DNA of 64,000 bases from Candidatus Ozemibacter sibiricus (GCA_003327425.1 QOQW01000001.1:62001-126000); one strand, 5' to 3'; counted from the stretch's first letter, positions 53,906 through 63,244 are shown. Notes: generated by a model from the letters alone, not told the origin. Program-made: numbers and translations.

Positions 53906-55324
53906 ATGTACTGTTACCGGTGCGGACATCAGCTCCCCTCCCGGGGCACGACCTGTCCGGTGTGCGATACCCCCCAGAAACGACGGCAACGGTCACGGCA
54001 GCGCCTCTTCCTCGGCTTGTTCATCTTTCTGGCCGGCGCCCTCGTCGGCAGCCTCGTCGACAGTTTCCTGTTCAAGGGCAGAGCCTGGGATCACTCCATC
54101 CTCGGTCCCCTGGCGTCCGACCAAGGGAGACCTGCGGTGGGAGCGGGCCAGCCTGCCACCGGGGGGAACGGGAATCAGAGCTCATCGGCTTCCGTCGCGC
54201 CGCCGCCGCCACATCCATCGCCAGGGCCAGGTGCCGTCGGTCAGGTTCCCGCCCCCGAGGCCGATCTGCCGGCGTCCCCTGCCGCGGCGGTGACCAGCCT
54301 GTCGCCCGCTCCTCCTGGCCCAGGGTCGGAACCGGTGGCCGCGCTGGCTTCGCCTTCTCCCTCCCAGATTCCCGTTCCCACGGCCACCGTCGCCGCCGCC
54401 GCCGAACCGTCGGCGGGAGAGGTGCTGACCCCCTCTCTGCCGTCTCCCCCCCAGTGGCCCGCCGTGAAATTGTCGTTCGAGGCGGCCACCGAGCTGGAGG
54501 GCGGGGCCGACATCGATTTCCATGGCTCTCTCTCTCCCGATGGCCGAACCTTGATCTTTTCCTCCAATCGTGCCGCCGACGGCAAGACCGGGCCTCTGCA
54601 ATGCTATGTGAAAGAACCGACCCCGGGCGCGCCGGCGGTGCTGGCCTTCCCCTGGCCCGGCCAGGTCTGGACGCCCGAGCTGCTGCCCGATGGGCGCACC
54701 ATCGTCTTTTCGAGCGATAGCCAGAAGCCGGAACACCTGTTCCTGATCGATCGCGAGACCCGCCAGTCGCGTCAGCTCACCACCGGCACGGCCAAGAACA
54801 TGATGCCTGCCGTGTCTCCCGACGGACGATTCGTGGCGTTCGTGTCCAATCGCCGGGGCAACAACGACATCTGGATCATGGGACTCGATGGCGCCAATCT
54901 GATCCAGATCACCAGCGGGCCCGAGGACGATCGCGAACCGCGCTGGTGGCCGGACGGCCGCTCCCTGATCTTCACCCGCATCAAGGAGCGGTACAAGGAT
55001 TCGATGATCATGCGGGTCCCGCTCGATCCGCAGGGCCCGCCGCAACCGCTGATCGCCGGCGGCGGGCGCCACTGGCTGGCCGATCCCTCGCCCGATGGGC
55101 GGTATGTCGCCTTCGTGCGGTCGAAGCAGGCCGACGGCAGCGGGAATGGCATCTTCGTGCGCCGGCTCGAGTCCGGCGACGAGTTCGCGGTGGCGCCGCC
55201 CGGCCTGGGCGAGTGCTACCGCCCGATCTGGACGCGCGACATGACCGGCCTCATCTTCCATGCCGAGCGGGCCAATCGCAAAAATCTCTTCCTGGCCCGT
55301 CTGCGCCAGACGCCCCTTGATTGA
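53906..55324 (+). CDS. Zinc-ribbon membrane protein with TolB-like beta-propeller
   Basis: 472 residues from ATG 53906, GGAGG five bases upstream. An N-terminal zinc ribbon (MYCYRCGHQLPSRGTTCPVC, two CxxC pairs) is followed by one membrane helix (LFLGLFIFLAGALVGSLV), a Pro/Ala/Ser-rich linker of about 110 residues and a C-terminal propeller. Propeller repeats carry the WD40/PD40 TolB motif (FHGSLSPDGRTLIFSSNR, MMPAVSPDGRFVAFVSNRRG, EPRWWPDGRSLIFTRI, LADPSPDGRYVAFVRS). TolB-type propellers act in the periplasm, so the zinc ribbon would be cytoplasmic. The stop overlaps the PrsW-like gene by 4 bp (TTGA), so both are translated together. Confidence 0.85.
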   Translation: MYCYRCGHQLPSRGTTCPVCDTPQKRRQRSRQRLFLGLFIFLAGALVGSLVDSFLFKGRAWDHSILGPLASDQGRPAVGAGQPATGGNGNQSSSASVAPPPPHPSPGPGAVGQVPAPEADLPASPAAAVTSLSPAPPGPGSEPVAALASPSPSQIPVPTATVAAAAEPSAGEVLTPSLPSPPQWPAVKLSFEAATELEGGADIDFHGSLSPDGRTLIFSSNRAADGKTGPLQCYVKEPTPGAPAVLAFPWPGQVWTPELLPDGRTIVFSSDSQKPEHLFLIDRETRQSRQLTTGTAKNMMPAVSPDGRFVAFVSNRRGNNDIWIMGLDGANLIQITSGPEDDREPRWWPDGRSLIFTRIKERYKDSMIMRVPLDPQGPPQPLIAGGGRHWLADPSPDGRYVAFVRSKQADGSGNGIFVRRLESGDEFAVAPPGLGECYRPIWTRDMTGLIFHAERANRKNLFLARLRQTPLD

Positions 55325-56130
55325 TTCCTGACTGGCTGAGCGTCCTGATCTTGACCGCAGCCCCCTTCGCCTTTCTCGGCGTCGGGTTCCGGCGGTCGTG
55401 GGCCGATCCCGTCCTGGCCCAGGTGGCCGTGGTCAGCACCCTGGCCGGCGGCGCGGTCGCCCTGGTCGTCAAGTTCCTGCTCTATCCTGGCTTGCAGACC
55501 GCCATGGGAGTCGATCTGCGCACAGCTCTCGCCGACACCGATTCCTGGCTGGTCAAAGGCACCATCAGCATCTTCCTGGTTGGCGCCCTCGAGGAAGGGG
55601 GCAAACTGGCCGGGGCTCTGGGAAGCCTGGCCCAATCGCAGGCGTTGCATCGCCCGCCCGCCGCCTTCCTCGCCTGCCTCGGAGCGGGACTGGGGTTCGC
55701 CACCCTCGAGAATCTCGATTACTTCGTGCAGTTCGGGCCCGCCACCCTGCTGCTGCGGTCGCTGGTGAGCACGACGGGGCATCTCGTGTTTTCCGGGCTG
55801 ATCGGCGTGGCCATGGGCGCCGCCCTGCAGGCCAGCGCCCGTCGGCCGATGACCGGCTACCTGCTGCTGCTGGGGGGCTATTTGGGGGGGGCCATCTTGC
55901 ATGGGGCGTTCAATCTGGTGGCGCTCGAGACGGCGGGCGAGACGGCCGTTCCCATCCTGCTCAGCGTGCTGGCGGTGGGCCTGGTCGTCCTCCACGAAGG
56001 CTGGCACCGTCTGTTGCGCAGCGACCGGGCCCGGGGCGACCTCCCCTGGATCTGCGAAGGGTGCGGCGCCCACAATGAGGCGCCGGGACGGTTCTGCCCA
56101 GCTTGCGGTCGGCGCCAGGGCGTGGGTTGA
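55321..56130 (+). CDS. PrsW-like intramembrane protease with C-terminal zinc ribbon
   Basis: 269 residues; a TTG at 55321 overlaps the preceding stop by 4 bp. Six or more membrane helices contain the PrsW/RskP-family motifs: EEGGK (E91-E92, K95 in ALEEGGKLAG), E130-N131 with Y134 in GFATLENLDYF, H154 (STTGHLVF) and H194 (ILHGAFN). PrsW proteins act as membrane glutamic/metallo-like proteases in anti-sigma factor degradation. After the last helix comes a CxxC zinc ribbon (CEGCGAHNEAPGRFCPACG). Its partner encoded upstream also has a zinc ribbon, suggesting a complex. Confidence 0.8.
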   Translation: MIPDWLSVLILTAAPFAFLGVGFRRSWADPVLAQVAVVSTLAGGAVALVVKFLLYPGLQTAMGVDLRTALADTDSWLVKGTISIFLVGALEEGGKLAGALGSLAQSQALHRPPAAFLACLGAGLGFATLENLDYFVQFGPATLLLRSLVSTTGHLVFSGLIGVAMGAALQASARRPMTGYLLLLGGYLGGAILHGAFNLVALETAGETAVPILLSVLAVGLVVLHEGWHRLLRSDRARGDLPWICEGCGAHNEAPGRFCPACGRRQGVG

Positions 56131-56180
56131 GCCCATTCGAAGAACGTCGGACGACCCGGTCAGAGTAAGGAGGGGAACGA

Positions 56181-57482
56181 GTGGAAAAGAAGTTCGTCGG
56201 TCGCCAGCCCATGATCCAGTGGACGGGGCACGAGCCGCCGGCCCTGCTCGGCGTGGCCATCCAACTGCCTGAGCAGTCGGATGAAGAGGTGGCGGCGTCG
56301 CTGGCCGAGCTGGGCGAACTGGTGACCACCGCCGGCGGTCGACTGGTCAAGACGCTGGTTCAGAAGCGAGATCGCGCCGACCGCCAATCCTACCTGGGCA
56401 AAGGCAAGATGAGCGAGGCGAGCGCCCTCGCCAAGGCGGTGGGGGCCATCCAGATCGTCGCCGACGATGAGCTGACCGGCCTGCAGATCCGGCGCATGGA
56501 GGAAGGGACCGGCTTGCCGGTCATCGATCGCACGCGAGTCATTCTGGAGATCTTCGCCCGGCATGCCACCACCCGCGAGGGCCTCCTCCAGGTCGAACTG
56601 GCCCAGGTGCAGTATGTGCTGCTGCGACTGGCCGGGGGGTATGAGGGGTTTTCCCGACAGCGGGGCGGCATCGGCACCAAGGGCCCCGGCGAAACCCAGA
56701 TCGAGACCGATCGCCGGGTGCTCCGCCTGCGGGCCAGGAAGCTGCTCGAAGAACTGGAAGAGGTGGTGCGCACGCGCGAACTCCAGCGTCGCAAGCGGGC
56801 CGAGCGCTTCACCCCCCTGTTCTCCTTGGTCGGTTACACCAACGCCGGGAAATCGACCTTGCTCAATGCCCTGAGCGGCAGTCAGGTGCTCACCAACGAT
56901 GGCCTGTTCACCACGCTCGATCCCACCACCCGCAAGGTCGAGCTGCCGGGCGGCCGGCCGGCGATCCTCTCCGATACCGTCGGGTTCATCCGCAAGCTGC
57001 CGCACGGTCTGGTCAAGGCCTTCCGGGCCACCTTGGAAAGCGTGCGGCAATCCCAGGTGATTCTCCACGTCTGCGATGTGTCCAACCCCGCCGTCCGCGA
57101 GCAGATCGCTGCGGTCGAAGAGGTCCTGCGCGAAATGGACGTCCTGAGCCTGGAGCGGCTGATGGTATTCAACAAGATCGACCTCACTCCCGGCCAGACG
57201 TTCGAAGCTTTGCGACATGCCTATCCCGGGGCGATCTTCCTGTCGGCGCGCACGGGCGAGGGACTCGACGAGCTCAAGGAACGCATGGCCGCGATTCTCG
57301 CGCGCGACGTGGAGGAAGTAGAGCTGGCCATTCCGCCAGGTGAACCCTTGTTGCGGGAAATTCTGGCCATCGGGCGTCCTCGCGACCAGCATTGGGAGCC
57401 ATCGGTGGTGCGGGTTCGGGTCGCCCTGCCGCGTCGGTTCCTGCCAGTGGTCGAGCGGTTCCGGGTGGCAAGCCCGCGGTGA
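56181..57482 (+). CDS. hflX: HflX-type ribosome-associated GTPase
   Basis: 433 residues from GTG 56181, AAGGAGG eight bases upstream. The HflX N-terminal ND1/ND2 domain has VDRTRVILEIFARHATTREG-like residues and the glycine-rich ND2 motif GIGTKGPGETQIETDRR (163-179). The G domain follows: G1 GYTNAGKSTLLN (218-229), G3 SDTVGFIRKLP (264-274) and G4 NKID. HflX splits stalled or hibernating ribosomes under stress. All key motifs are intact and length is typical. Confidence 0.95.
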   Translation: MEKKFVGRQPMIQWTGHEPPALLGVAIQLPEQSDEEVAASLAELGELVTTAGGRLVKTLVQKRDRADRQSYLGKGKMSEASALAKAVGAIQIVADDELTGLQIRRMEEGTGLPVIDRTRVILEIFARHATTREGLLQVELAQVQYVLLRLAGGYEGFSRQRGGIGTKGPGETQIETDRRVLRLRARKLLEELEEVVRTRELQRRKRAERFTPLFSLVGYTNAGKSTLLNALSGSQVLTNDGLFTTLDPTTRKVELPGGRPAILSDTVGFIRKLPHGLVKAFRATLESVRQSQVILHVCDVSNPAVREQIAAVEEVLREMDVLSLERLMVFNKIDLTPGQTFEALRHAYPGAIFLSARTGEGLDELKERMAAILARDVEEVELAIPPGEPLLREILAIGRPRDQHWEPSVVRVRVALPRRFLPVVERFRVASPR

Positions 57483-57617
57483 GCGGGGCTTCCCCACTAT
57501 GATCAAGGTCAGGAGCCGAGAGGCGGTGCACGCCGCGCTTCGTGATCGGTGCCAGATCGCGGCGCGCGAGATGCCTGGCTGATCTGGTCGAGGGGTGCAA
57601 CCCGATGGATGATGCGT

Positions 57618-57686
57618 TACAATGCCACCGGGCAAACCCGGAAGATCAGTTTTTCGAGGTTTGTCGCAGCGGAAGGTGACGCCTTC
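57618..57686 (+). promoter_or_regulatory. Candidate promoter and structured 5' leader of the secreted protein gene
   Basis: TACAAT (57618-57623) with a poor GTGCAA 17 bp upstream could be a promoter. Two small hairpins follow in the about 95-base leader: CCGGG-CAAA-CCCGG (57628-57641) and GAAGG-TGACG-CCTTC (57672-57686). A GGGAGAGG site precedes ATG 57723. Leader structure is visible but a known riboswitch class was not recognised. Confidence 0.3.
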
Positions 57687-57722
57687 GGTACTTAGCGAAA
57701 GACAGGGAGAGGTAAGGAACGC

Positions 57723-58418
57723 ATGAAGCGACGCAACTTCGGGTGGGTGGTCTGGCTGGTGACAATCTGGGGGATCGGGCTGGCTGGATCGGTGCTGGCG
57801 CAGAGCGCCGATGTCTGGGAAGCCTACGAGATCAATGCCCAGTATCGGGGCGGGGTCAAGAAGGGCTTCGAGGAGCTGGGCTGCGCGGTGGCCGGGTTCC
57901 TGCCCCAACCGGACGGTTCGCGCGAAGTGGTCTTCCATGCCTGTGTCCGCGATCCCGAGCATCGCAAGAAATTCTACGGGATCCGCTTGAAGCTGGCCTA
58001 TTCCTTCGATCCCAAAGGGCAGGTCAAGACCATCAGCGAGAGGTATGCCTGGTTCGACAACTTCGAACCCCAGCACCAGGACCAGATCAAAGACATGATT
58101 CTTCTATTGGCGACCATCAAGGATGGTTCCCTGTTGCAGTCAGCCTTCAAGGAACTCCTGATCAACGCTACCACGGTCAAGATCACGGGGCGGACCGGCT
58201 CGGCCGGCAAGTCGATGGAACTGGACATCGAACGCCCTGGGGACCCCCGTCTGGAGGGGAAATTCTTCCTGAAAGCCGCCAGCCCGGCCTGGAATCTGAC
58301 CAAGTTCCGCATGAAGCGGGGGAAGATCTCGGTGTCGTTCGTGACCAACCCCCTGGCGCAGATTCAAGCGGAGTACCAGACCAAGGAGCCGTTCTCGCGG
58401 GTCGTGTTCGGACGCTGA
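57723..58418 (+). CDS. Secreted protein of unknown function
   Basis: 231 residues with a signal peptide (VVWLVTIWGIGLAGSVLA|QS). The mature protein is mixed alpha/beta: DVWEAYEINAQYRGGVKKGF, then FYGIRLKLAYSFDPKGQVKT, and FRMKRGKISVSFVTNP near the end. Two Cys (GCAVAG, HACVRD) could form a disulfide. No family was recognised, and the pattern does not clearly match LolA or other periplasmic carriers. It precedes the spermidine-synthase-like gene by 24 bp, so the two are likely co-transcribed. Confidence 0.7.
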   Translation: MKRRNFGWVVWLVTIWGIGLAGSVLAQSADVWEAYEINAQYRGGVKKGFEELGCAVAGFLPQPDGSREVVFHACVRDPEHRKKFYGIRLKLAYSFDPKGQVKTISERYAWFDNFEPQHQDQIKDMILLLATIKDGSLLQSAFKELLINATTVKITGRTGSAGKSMELDIERPGDPRLEGKFFLKAASPAWNLTKFRMKRGKISVSFVTNPLAQIQAEYQTKEPFSRVVFGR

Positions 58419-58442
58419 TGCTGAGGGTTCCTGGGCAGATCG

Positions 58443-60992
58443 ATGCAGCCGCCGGCCCCCCCTCCGGGTGACGGCCCGCCGGGGGCGTCGATTCCCCAGA
58501 AGAGCGGTCGGCGGGCTGGGATCTTCGCAGAGCCGGCGCGGGCCGACTCCCAACGGGCTCCTCCTGCCCCCCAAGGAAAGATCGCTTTCTGGATTCGGGG
58601 CCTCTATGCGCTGACCATGTTCGCCAGCGCATTTTTGCTCTTTGTCATCCAGCCTGCCGCCGGCAAACGCCTGCTGCCCGCCCTGGGCGGCGCCGTCGCG
58701 GTCTGGACGAGCTGCCAGGCATTCTTCCAGATTCTTCTGGTGGCCGGCTACGTGGCGGCCCACCTGGCGATCACCCGGCTCGGGCTGGCCCGCCACCCCT
58801 TGCTCCAGGGGCTGATGGGCGCGTTCGGCCTCCTGGCCCCCGTCGGGGCCGTGGCCCTGCAGGTGCCGGCCGACGCCCATCGGCGACCCGTCAGCTACAT
58901 TCTGGGAGAGCTGGCCTCGACGCTGGGCTGGCCGGTATTCCTCCTGGCCACTCTGGCCCCCACCTTGCAGGCCTGGTATTGTGCCATCCGGGCGGCCCCT
59001 CTCCCGCCAGAAGCACCCCCCCACTGGAGCCCGGGAACGGAGATCCCCTCCGGATCGGCTGAGCCTGCTACGGGGCAGGCGCCTTCACTGTCAAGGGAAG
59101 GGAGCTGGTCTGCCGACCATGCCACGGCGCCCATCCTTTCCCCGTTGGGCCCGCCTTGCCCTGATCGACCGCTGGACCGGAAGGCCCAGGACGGGCAGGA
59201 TCCTTTCACTCTCTATGCCGCCAGCAATCTCGGCAGTCTGGCCGGGTTGCTCGCGTACCCGCTCCTGATCGAACCCTGGCTGCCATTGTCACGGCAGTTC
59301 ACCTGGTGGAAGACGGCCTATGTCGTGGTTGCCCTGATGGTGCTGGGGTGCGGGTTCCTGGTACCGGCCGCCAGCCCCTGCAGAGACCCGATCCACGAGT
59401 CTGGGGCCTTTCCTGCCCGCCCTTCCTGGCGGCGATGGCTGACCTGGCTCGGATGGGCCTTCGTGCCCAGCAGTCTGACGCTCGGTCTGACCACCCAGAT
59501 CACCATGGATGTCGCCCCCATGCCCCTGCTATGGGTCCTGCCGCTGGCCATGTATCTCTTGAGCTGGGTCCTCCCATTTTCCGGGGCGCTGGCCTGGGTC
59601 CAACCTTCTTGGCTGGAATGGGCATTTCCCGGATTGTTCGGTGTGGCGGCCGTCGTTCACATCCTGTCGGTGGTCTCGCCGGCCTGGCTTCTCGTTTCGC
59701 TGGCGCTGGCGCTGGTCTTCGTCATAGGGCTCGAGTGCCATGGCCGGCTGTTCGGCGACCGCCCGGCGCCCTCCCACCTCACCGGCTTCTATCTCGCGAC
59801 CGCTCTCGGCGGCATGCTGGGCGGAGGATTCAACACCTGGGCGGCCCCCTTGCTCTTCACCAGGTTGCATGAGGTGCCCCTGGGCCTGATGCTTGCGGCG
59901 TTCGTCTTTTCCCTGGCTCGCCCGGCCGCGCCTGGGTCAGGGCGTCGCGCCCGACGAGCCGCGGCCCTGGCCATCATGCTGATCGCCCTGCTCTGGCACC
60001 TGAATTCCCTGGAGATGGGGGAAGAAACCTGGTTCAAGCTGACGGTCCTCGGCTGCGCCGTGACGGTCAGCGGCCTGGGAGGATGGCATCCGGGGTTGCT
60101 GGGTCCGTTCTTCGCGTTCCTGCTGCTGGGAGGCAGTTCCATTGCCTCTACCCCATCGGGCCAGATCCTGGCCGAAGCCCGGAGCTTCTACGGCATCTAC
60201 AGGGTGCAGGCATCGCGGGCGGGCGCCTTCCATCATCTGAGGCATGGGAACATCCATCACGGTGGTCAGAAGCGGCTTCCTCCGGAAGCCCAGAGGCGAC
60301 CGATGTTCTACTACATTCGGGAAGGCCCGGTGGGCGACCTCTTCGCCGAACTTCGCCGCCGCCGCGCCTCCCGGATCGCGGTGGTCGGGCTGGGGGTCGG
60401 GACGCTGGCTTCGTACCTGAGACCCTGGCAGGAGATGGTCTTCTTCGAGATCGATCCGCTGGTCACCCGGCTCGCCTCGAACCCGGATTGGTTCAGCTTT
60501 CTGGCCAGCGCCCCCGGGCGGGTGCGCGTGGTCGAGGGCGATGCTCGCCTGGCGTTGCGCGATCGCGAACTCGAGCCATTCGATGCTCTCATTCTCGATG
60601 CCTACTCATCGGATGCCATCCCTCTTCATTTGCTGACCAAAGAGGCATTCGAGCTGTTCGCCTCTCGCCTGCGCCCAGGTGGAATGATCGGTCTGCATGT
60701 CTCGCAGCGGTATCTCGACCTGGAGCCTGTGGTGGGGAACCTGGTCGAGGCCCTGGGATGGACGGGGCTGGCGTGTTCGTTCCGGCCGGATTCTGCCGCC
60801 TTGCGCTTGAAATACGACGATGAAGACATGCCCTTCGTGTTCAGTTCGACCTGGCTGGTGGTCGCTCCGACCCCAGAACCGGTGCGGGGTCTGCGGGCGC
60901 ACGCGCGCTGGCGACCGTTGCGGCGGGCGCCGGGCGGGCCGCTCTGGACCGATGACCATTCCAGCATTCTTTCCTGCTACGGTTGGGAATGA
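58443..60992 (+). CDS. Membrane-fused spermidine/spermine synthase-like protein
   Basis: 849 residues. Residues 1-50 are Pro-rich and disordered. About 8-10 membrane helices follow in the fused form of the family: SAFLLFVIQPAAGKRLLPALGG and AVWTSCQAFFQILLVAGYV are typical of the N-terminal TM block. The C-terminal 200 residues are a spermidine-synthase-like SAM fold: IAVVGLGVGTLASYLR, VFFEIDPLV, ALILDAYSSDAIPLHLLTKEA and RLRPGGMIGLHVS. DAYSSDAIPxHLLT is the hallmark of this family. Whether it makes polyamines is unclear, since classical active-site Asp placement differs in fused members. Linked to two secreted proteins. Confidence 0.85.
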   Translation: MQPPAPPPGDGPPGASIPQKSGRRAGIFAEPARADSQRAPPAPQGKIAFWIRGLYALTMFASAFLLFVIQPAAGKRLLPALGGAVAVWTSCQAFFQILLVAGYVAAHLAITRLGLARHPLLQGLMGAFGLLAPVGAVALQVPADAHRRPVSYILGELASTLGWPVFLLATLAPTLQAWYCAIRAAPLPPEAPPHWSPGTEIPSGSAEPATGQAPSLSREGSWSADHATAPILSPLGPPCPDRPLDRKAQDGQDPFTLYAASNLGSLAGLLAYPLLIEPWLPLSRQFTWWKTAYVVVALMVLGCGFLVPAASPCRDPIHESGAFPARPSWRRWLTWLGWAFVPSSLTLGLTTQITMDVAPMPLLWVLPLAMYLLSWVLPFSGALAWVQPSWLEWAFPGLFGVAAVVHILSVVSPAWLLVSLALALVFVIGLECHGRLFGDRPAPSHLTGFYLATALGGMLGGGFNTWAAPLLFTRLHEVPLGLMLAAFVFSLARPAAPGSGRRARRAAALAIMLIALLWHLNSLEMGEETWFKLTVLGCAVTVSGLGGWHPGLLGPFFAFLLLGGSSIASTPSGQILAEARSFYGIYRVQASRAGAFHHLRHGNIHHGGQKRLPPEAQRRPMFYYIREGPVGDLFAELRRRRASRIAVVGLGVGTLASYLRPWQEMVFFEIDPLVTRLASNPDWFSFLASAPGRVRVVEGDARLALRDRELEPFDALILDAYSSDAIPLHLLTKEAFELFASRLRPGGMIGLHVSQRYLDLEPVVGNLVEALGWTGLACSFRPDSAALRLKYDDEDMPFVFSSTWLVVAPTPEPVRGLRAHARWRPLRRAPGGPLWTDDHSSILSCYGWE

Positions 60993-61017
60993 CCATCGCG
61001 GGCCGGCACTGACCGGA

Positions 61018-61046
61018 TTGACGACGGAGGGTTGGTCTCGTATAGT
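61018..61046 (+). promoter_or_regulatory. Sigma-70-type promoter of the gene at 61.1 kb
   Basis: TTGACG (61018-61023) and TATAGT (61041-61046) with 17-bp spacing, about 27-30 bases ahead of the TTG start with GGGAGGG in between. Confidence 0.6.
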
Positions 61047-61078
61047 GCGAAGGAACGTCATCGACGGGAGGGCGCGCG

Positions 61079-61915
61079 TTGAAAGGCCGGCAACGGATCA
61101 TGTGGATGGTGATGGCGGGAGCCCTGGCGCTGGGCGGGTCTCCGCTTCTGGCGGAACCCGTGGGCGAGGTCGCGCCCTCCCCCCTGGAGCAACTGGAGAA
61201 CAGATTCTTCGAGGCCTTGGGCGGGGGGCAGGCCACCGCCGCCGAATCCTTGCTTCTGGAAGGCCTGCGGAATGGCCTCCTCACGGGAAAGGACCCGGTG
61301 GAAGCCACCCTGATGGTCAGCCTGGGCAATGAGATGTGTGAATTGGGTCTGATCGCCTCGGCAGCCTTCTGGCTCAAGCAGGTGCAGACCCGGTTCGGCA
61401 ACGAGCCTGCCGGGGAAAACAGCGATCAGACCTGGGCGCAGCTGCTGGCCCCCAAAATCGCCTGGCTGGAGCAGGGCGGTCACCGGACCTGGGTGGAACC
61501 CACCGCCGAGAATCTGGCCCGCAAGATCTTTCGCGCGCTGCAACCCTATGATCGAACGGCGCTGGACGCCCTTCTGGTGCCATTCGACGTCTACATCGGA
61601 TGGTGGCAGAGCGAACTCGAACCGGTGAAACGCGATGAGCTGCTGAGCTTCCTGGAATCTCATCGGGCCGGCCTCTTGACCTGGGTGAATGAAAAGCATC
61701 TTCCAGCCCTGCCCGGGGGCGGCGAGGCTGTGGTCTACCTGAAAACCAAGGGATGGAGCACGCCAGACGGGTATACCACGCTGCAGTTCGCCTTGCATCA
61801 ACTGGCGGCCGGGGGATGGGAATGGCGAGGAGTCGTCCTGGGGGAAGAAGGCGAACTGCCGATGGATGGCGGACCTCGGCCAGGTTCGGAAGGAAGATCA
61901 TTGACCTCCCCTTGA
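61079..61915 (+). CDS. Secreted protein of unknown function
   Basis: 278 residues; TTG 61079 has GGGAGGG seven bases upstream and gives a signal peptide (MKGRQRIMWMVMAGALALGG, cleaved near LLA). The mature protein is largely helical (LEQLENRFFEALGGG, LGNEMCELGLIASAAFWLKQV), with an aromatic-rich C-terminal half (TLQFALHQLAAGGWEWRGV). No family recognised. It has its own promoter, so it is not simply part of the upstream gene pair. Predicted to be periplasmic. Confidence 0.65.
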   Translation: MKGRQRIMWMVMAGALALGGSPLLAEPVGEVAPSPLEQLENRFFEALGGGQATAAESLLLEGLRNGLLTGKDPVEATLMVSLGNEMCELGLIASAAFWLKQVQTRFGNEPAGENSDQTWAQLLAPKIAWLEQGGHRTWVEPTAENLARKIFRALQPYDRTALDALLVPFDVYIGWWQSELEPVKRDELLSFLESHRAGLLTWVNEKHLPALPGGGEAVVYLKTKGWSTPDGYTTLQFALHQLAAGGWEWRGVVLGEEGELPMDGGPRPGSEGRSLTSP

Positions 61916-62123
61916 AACCCGTGCCTCGTACCCGATTCCCGCATGCTCTGAGGCGTTGACCGCCTTGGGCGAGAGGCGCCCTGCTTGTCGATGGGCTAGG
62001 AAACTCTCGTTTCAGTCTTACCCGCGGTCTGGGGGAAGAGCATGATGGTGCCCCCTGAGAAAATCGATCGCCGCTGATCGATCTCCCCAGGACGATCGGA
62101 TCGGAGGTGCAGAACCCTCGGCG

Positions 62124-63089
62124 TCAGAACTGGAGGTTGTCCTCCCGCGTCCAGCCTTCTTTGCGGCCTTGGTGGTAGCTGATCTGGAACCAGTGATACT
62201 TGCCGATCTTTTTGCAGCTCTTGATCTTGACCACTACCCCTTTGGGAATACGGCCGAGCAAAGCGGCTTTCGTGCTGGGGGCGTCACGAACCTTGGCGCC
62301 GGCATCGCTGCAGATGGTTCCCTCGGAGGGGAGTTTATCGAGAGAAGCGAACCCTTTCACAGTCTGGTCCGGCGGAACGGGCTTGGCCATGGCCACGCTG
62401 ACCGTCTGCAGCACCGCCGGTGCTTTGGCGCCCGCTTTGGCTTCGGTTCCGATGGCCATTTTCCCGCCGGGGCCGGGGGCAGGGGCGGCGGTGCCCGAGG
62501 CGGCTGACGTCGTAGGAAGGCCGGTCAGCGTGTCTTTGGGGCCGATGATGAGCAGGTCATCACGAGTCCAGCCGATTTTTTTGTTGAAATCCCATTTGAC
62601 CTTGGTCCAGCCATCCTTCTGTTCGAGGACGTGCCCCCTTGTACCATTCCCGATTTTCATGATGACCTTGGAATCGAGCGTGGGCTGATCGCGAACGTTG
62701 ATGCCGTTCCCATTGGCGAACGCGACCAGGGGCACTTTCGACGCAGCGGCTGCCGAGAGAGGCCCCGTAGGCGACGATGACGAGGGGAGGCCCTTATCAG
62801 GATTCGTCGCAGGAAGAGGGCCGCCCGATTTTGCAGGCGAAGCGTTGGACACAGAGGTGAGGGGTAGCGGTTCGGTCCCCTGCGCGGTATACAGCACCTG
62901 GCTGGTGCCCTGTGCAGGGGCCGCCTCGACGGTGCTCAGCAATCCCTGGTTGGTTGGTGCCCCGGCCGGTGCAGCTGGCGGAGCCGCTCGAGATTCGAGA
63001 TAGGCGAACATCTGCTTGCCCATGAAGATCCCGACGGTGACAACGGAAACAATGATCACCAGAACGGATACCAGCTTGATTTTCTTCAC
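62124..63089 (-). CDS. Membrane-anchored protein with two bacterial SH3 domains
   Basis: 321 residues. One N-terminal membrane helix (LVSVLVIIVSVVTVGIFMG), a Pro/Ala/Ser/Thr-rich linker, then two SH3b domains: NGNGINVRDQPTLDSKVIMKIGNG, and ICSDAGAKVRDAPSTKAALLGRIP. SH3b domains bind peptidoglycan or other envelope partners in the periplasm. The two are separated by a Gly/Ala/Pro linker. The gene lies between convergent genes to the left and the Flp pilin gene to the right; a promoter at 63119-63147 precedes it. Confidence 0.85.
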   Translation of the reverse strand: MKKIKLVSVLVIIVSVVTVGIFMGKQMFAYLESRAAPPAAPAGAPTNQGLLSTVEAAPAQGTSQVLYTAQGTEPLPLTSVSNASPAKSGGPLPATNPDKGLPSSSSPTGPLSAAAASKVPLVAFANGNGINVRDQPTLDSKVIMKIGNGTRGHVLEQKDGWTKVKWDFNKKIGWTRDDLLIIGPKDTLTGLPTTSAASGTAAPAPGPGGKMAIGTEAKAGAKAPAVLQTVSVAMAKPVPPDQTVKGFASLDKLPSEGTICSDAGAKVRDAPSTKAALLGRIPKGVVVKIKSCKKIGKYHWFQISYHQGRKEGWTREDNLQF

Positions 63090-63118
63090 TGCGGTGCTCC
63101 TGCGGATAACTCTCGCCT

Positions 63119-63147
63119 ATCATAGTACTCCCTGGGGGTGGTGTCAA
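63119..63147 (-). promoter_or_regulatory. Sigma-70-type promoter of the SH3b gene
   Basis: TTGACA (63147-63142) and TATGAT (63124-63119) on the minus strand are 17 bp apart, a near-consensus pair, about 30 bases before ATG 63089. Confidence 0.75.
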
Positions 63148-63244
63148 TACCATGTTGCTCGGCTTGGAATAACTACTGCTACGTCCTGAATGGGAAGCGC
63201 TGGATTTACCCCCCAGGCATGATCTAAGAGCTGGCCGCAGGGAC

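Noticed and set aside
57600-57722. Cyclic di-GMP riboswitch before the secreted protein gene
   Set aside because: GGGCAAACC and a TTAGCG stretch are reminiscent, but the conserved GACGCAAAGCC core and pairing pattern are missing.
56160-58076. A 638-codon minus-strand frame opposite hflX
   Set aside because: HflX on the plus strand carries all G motifs; the antisense frame has none.
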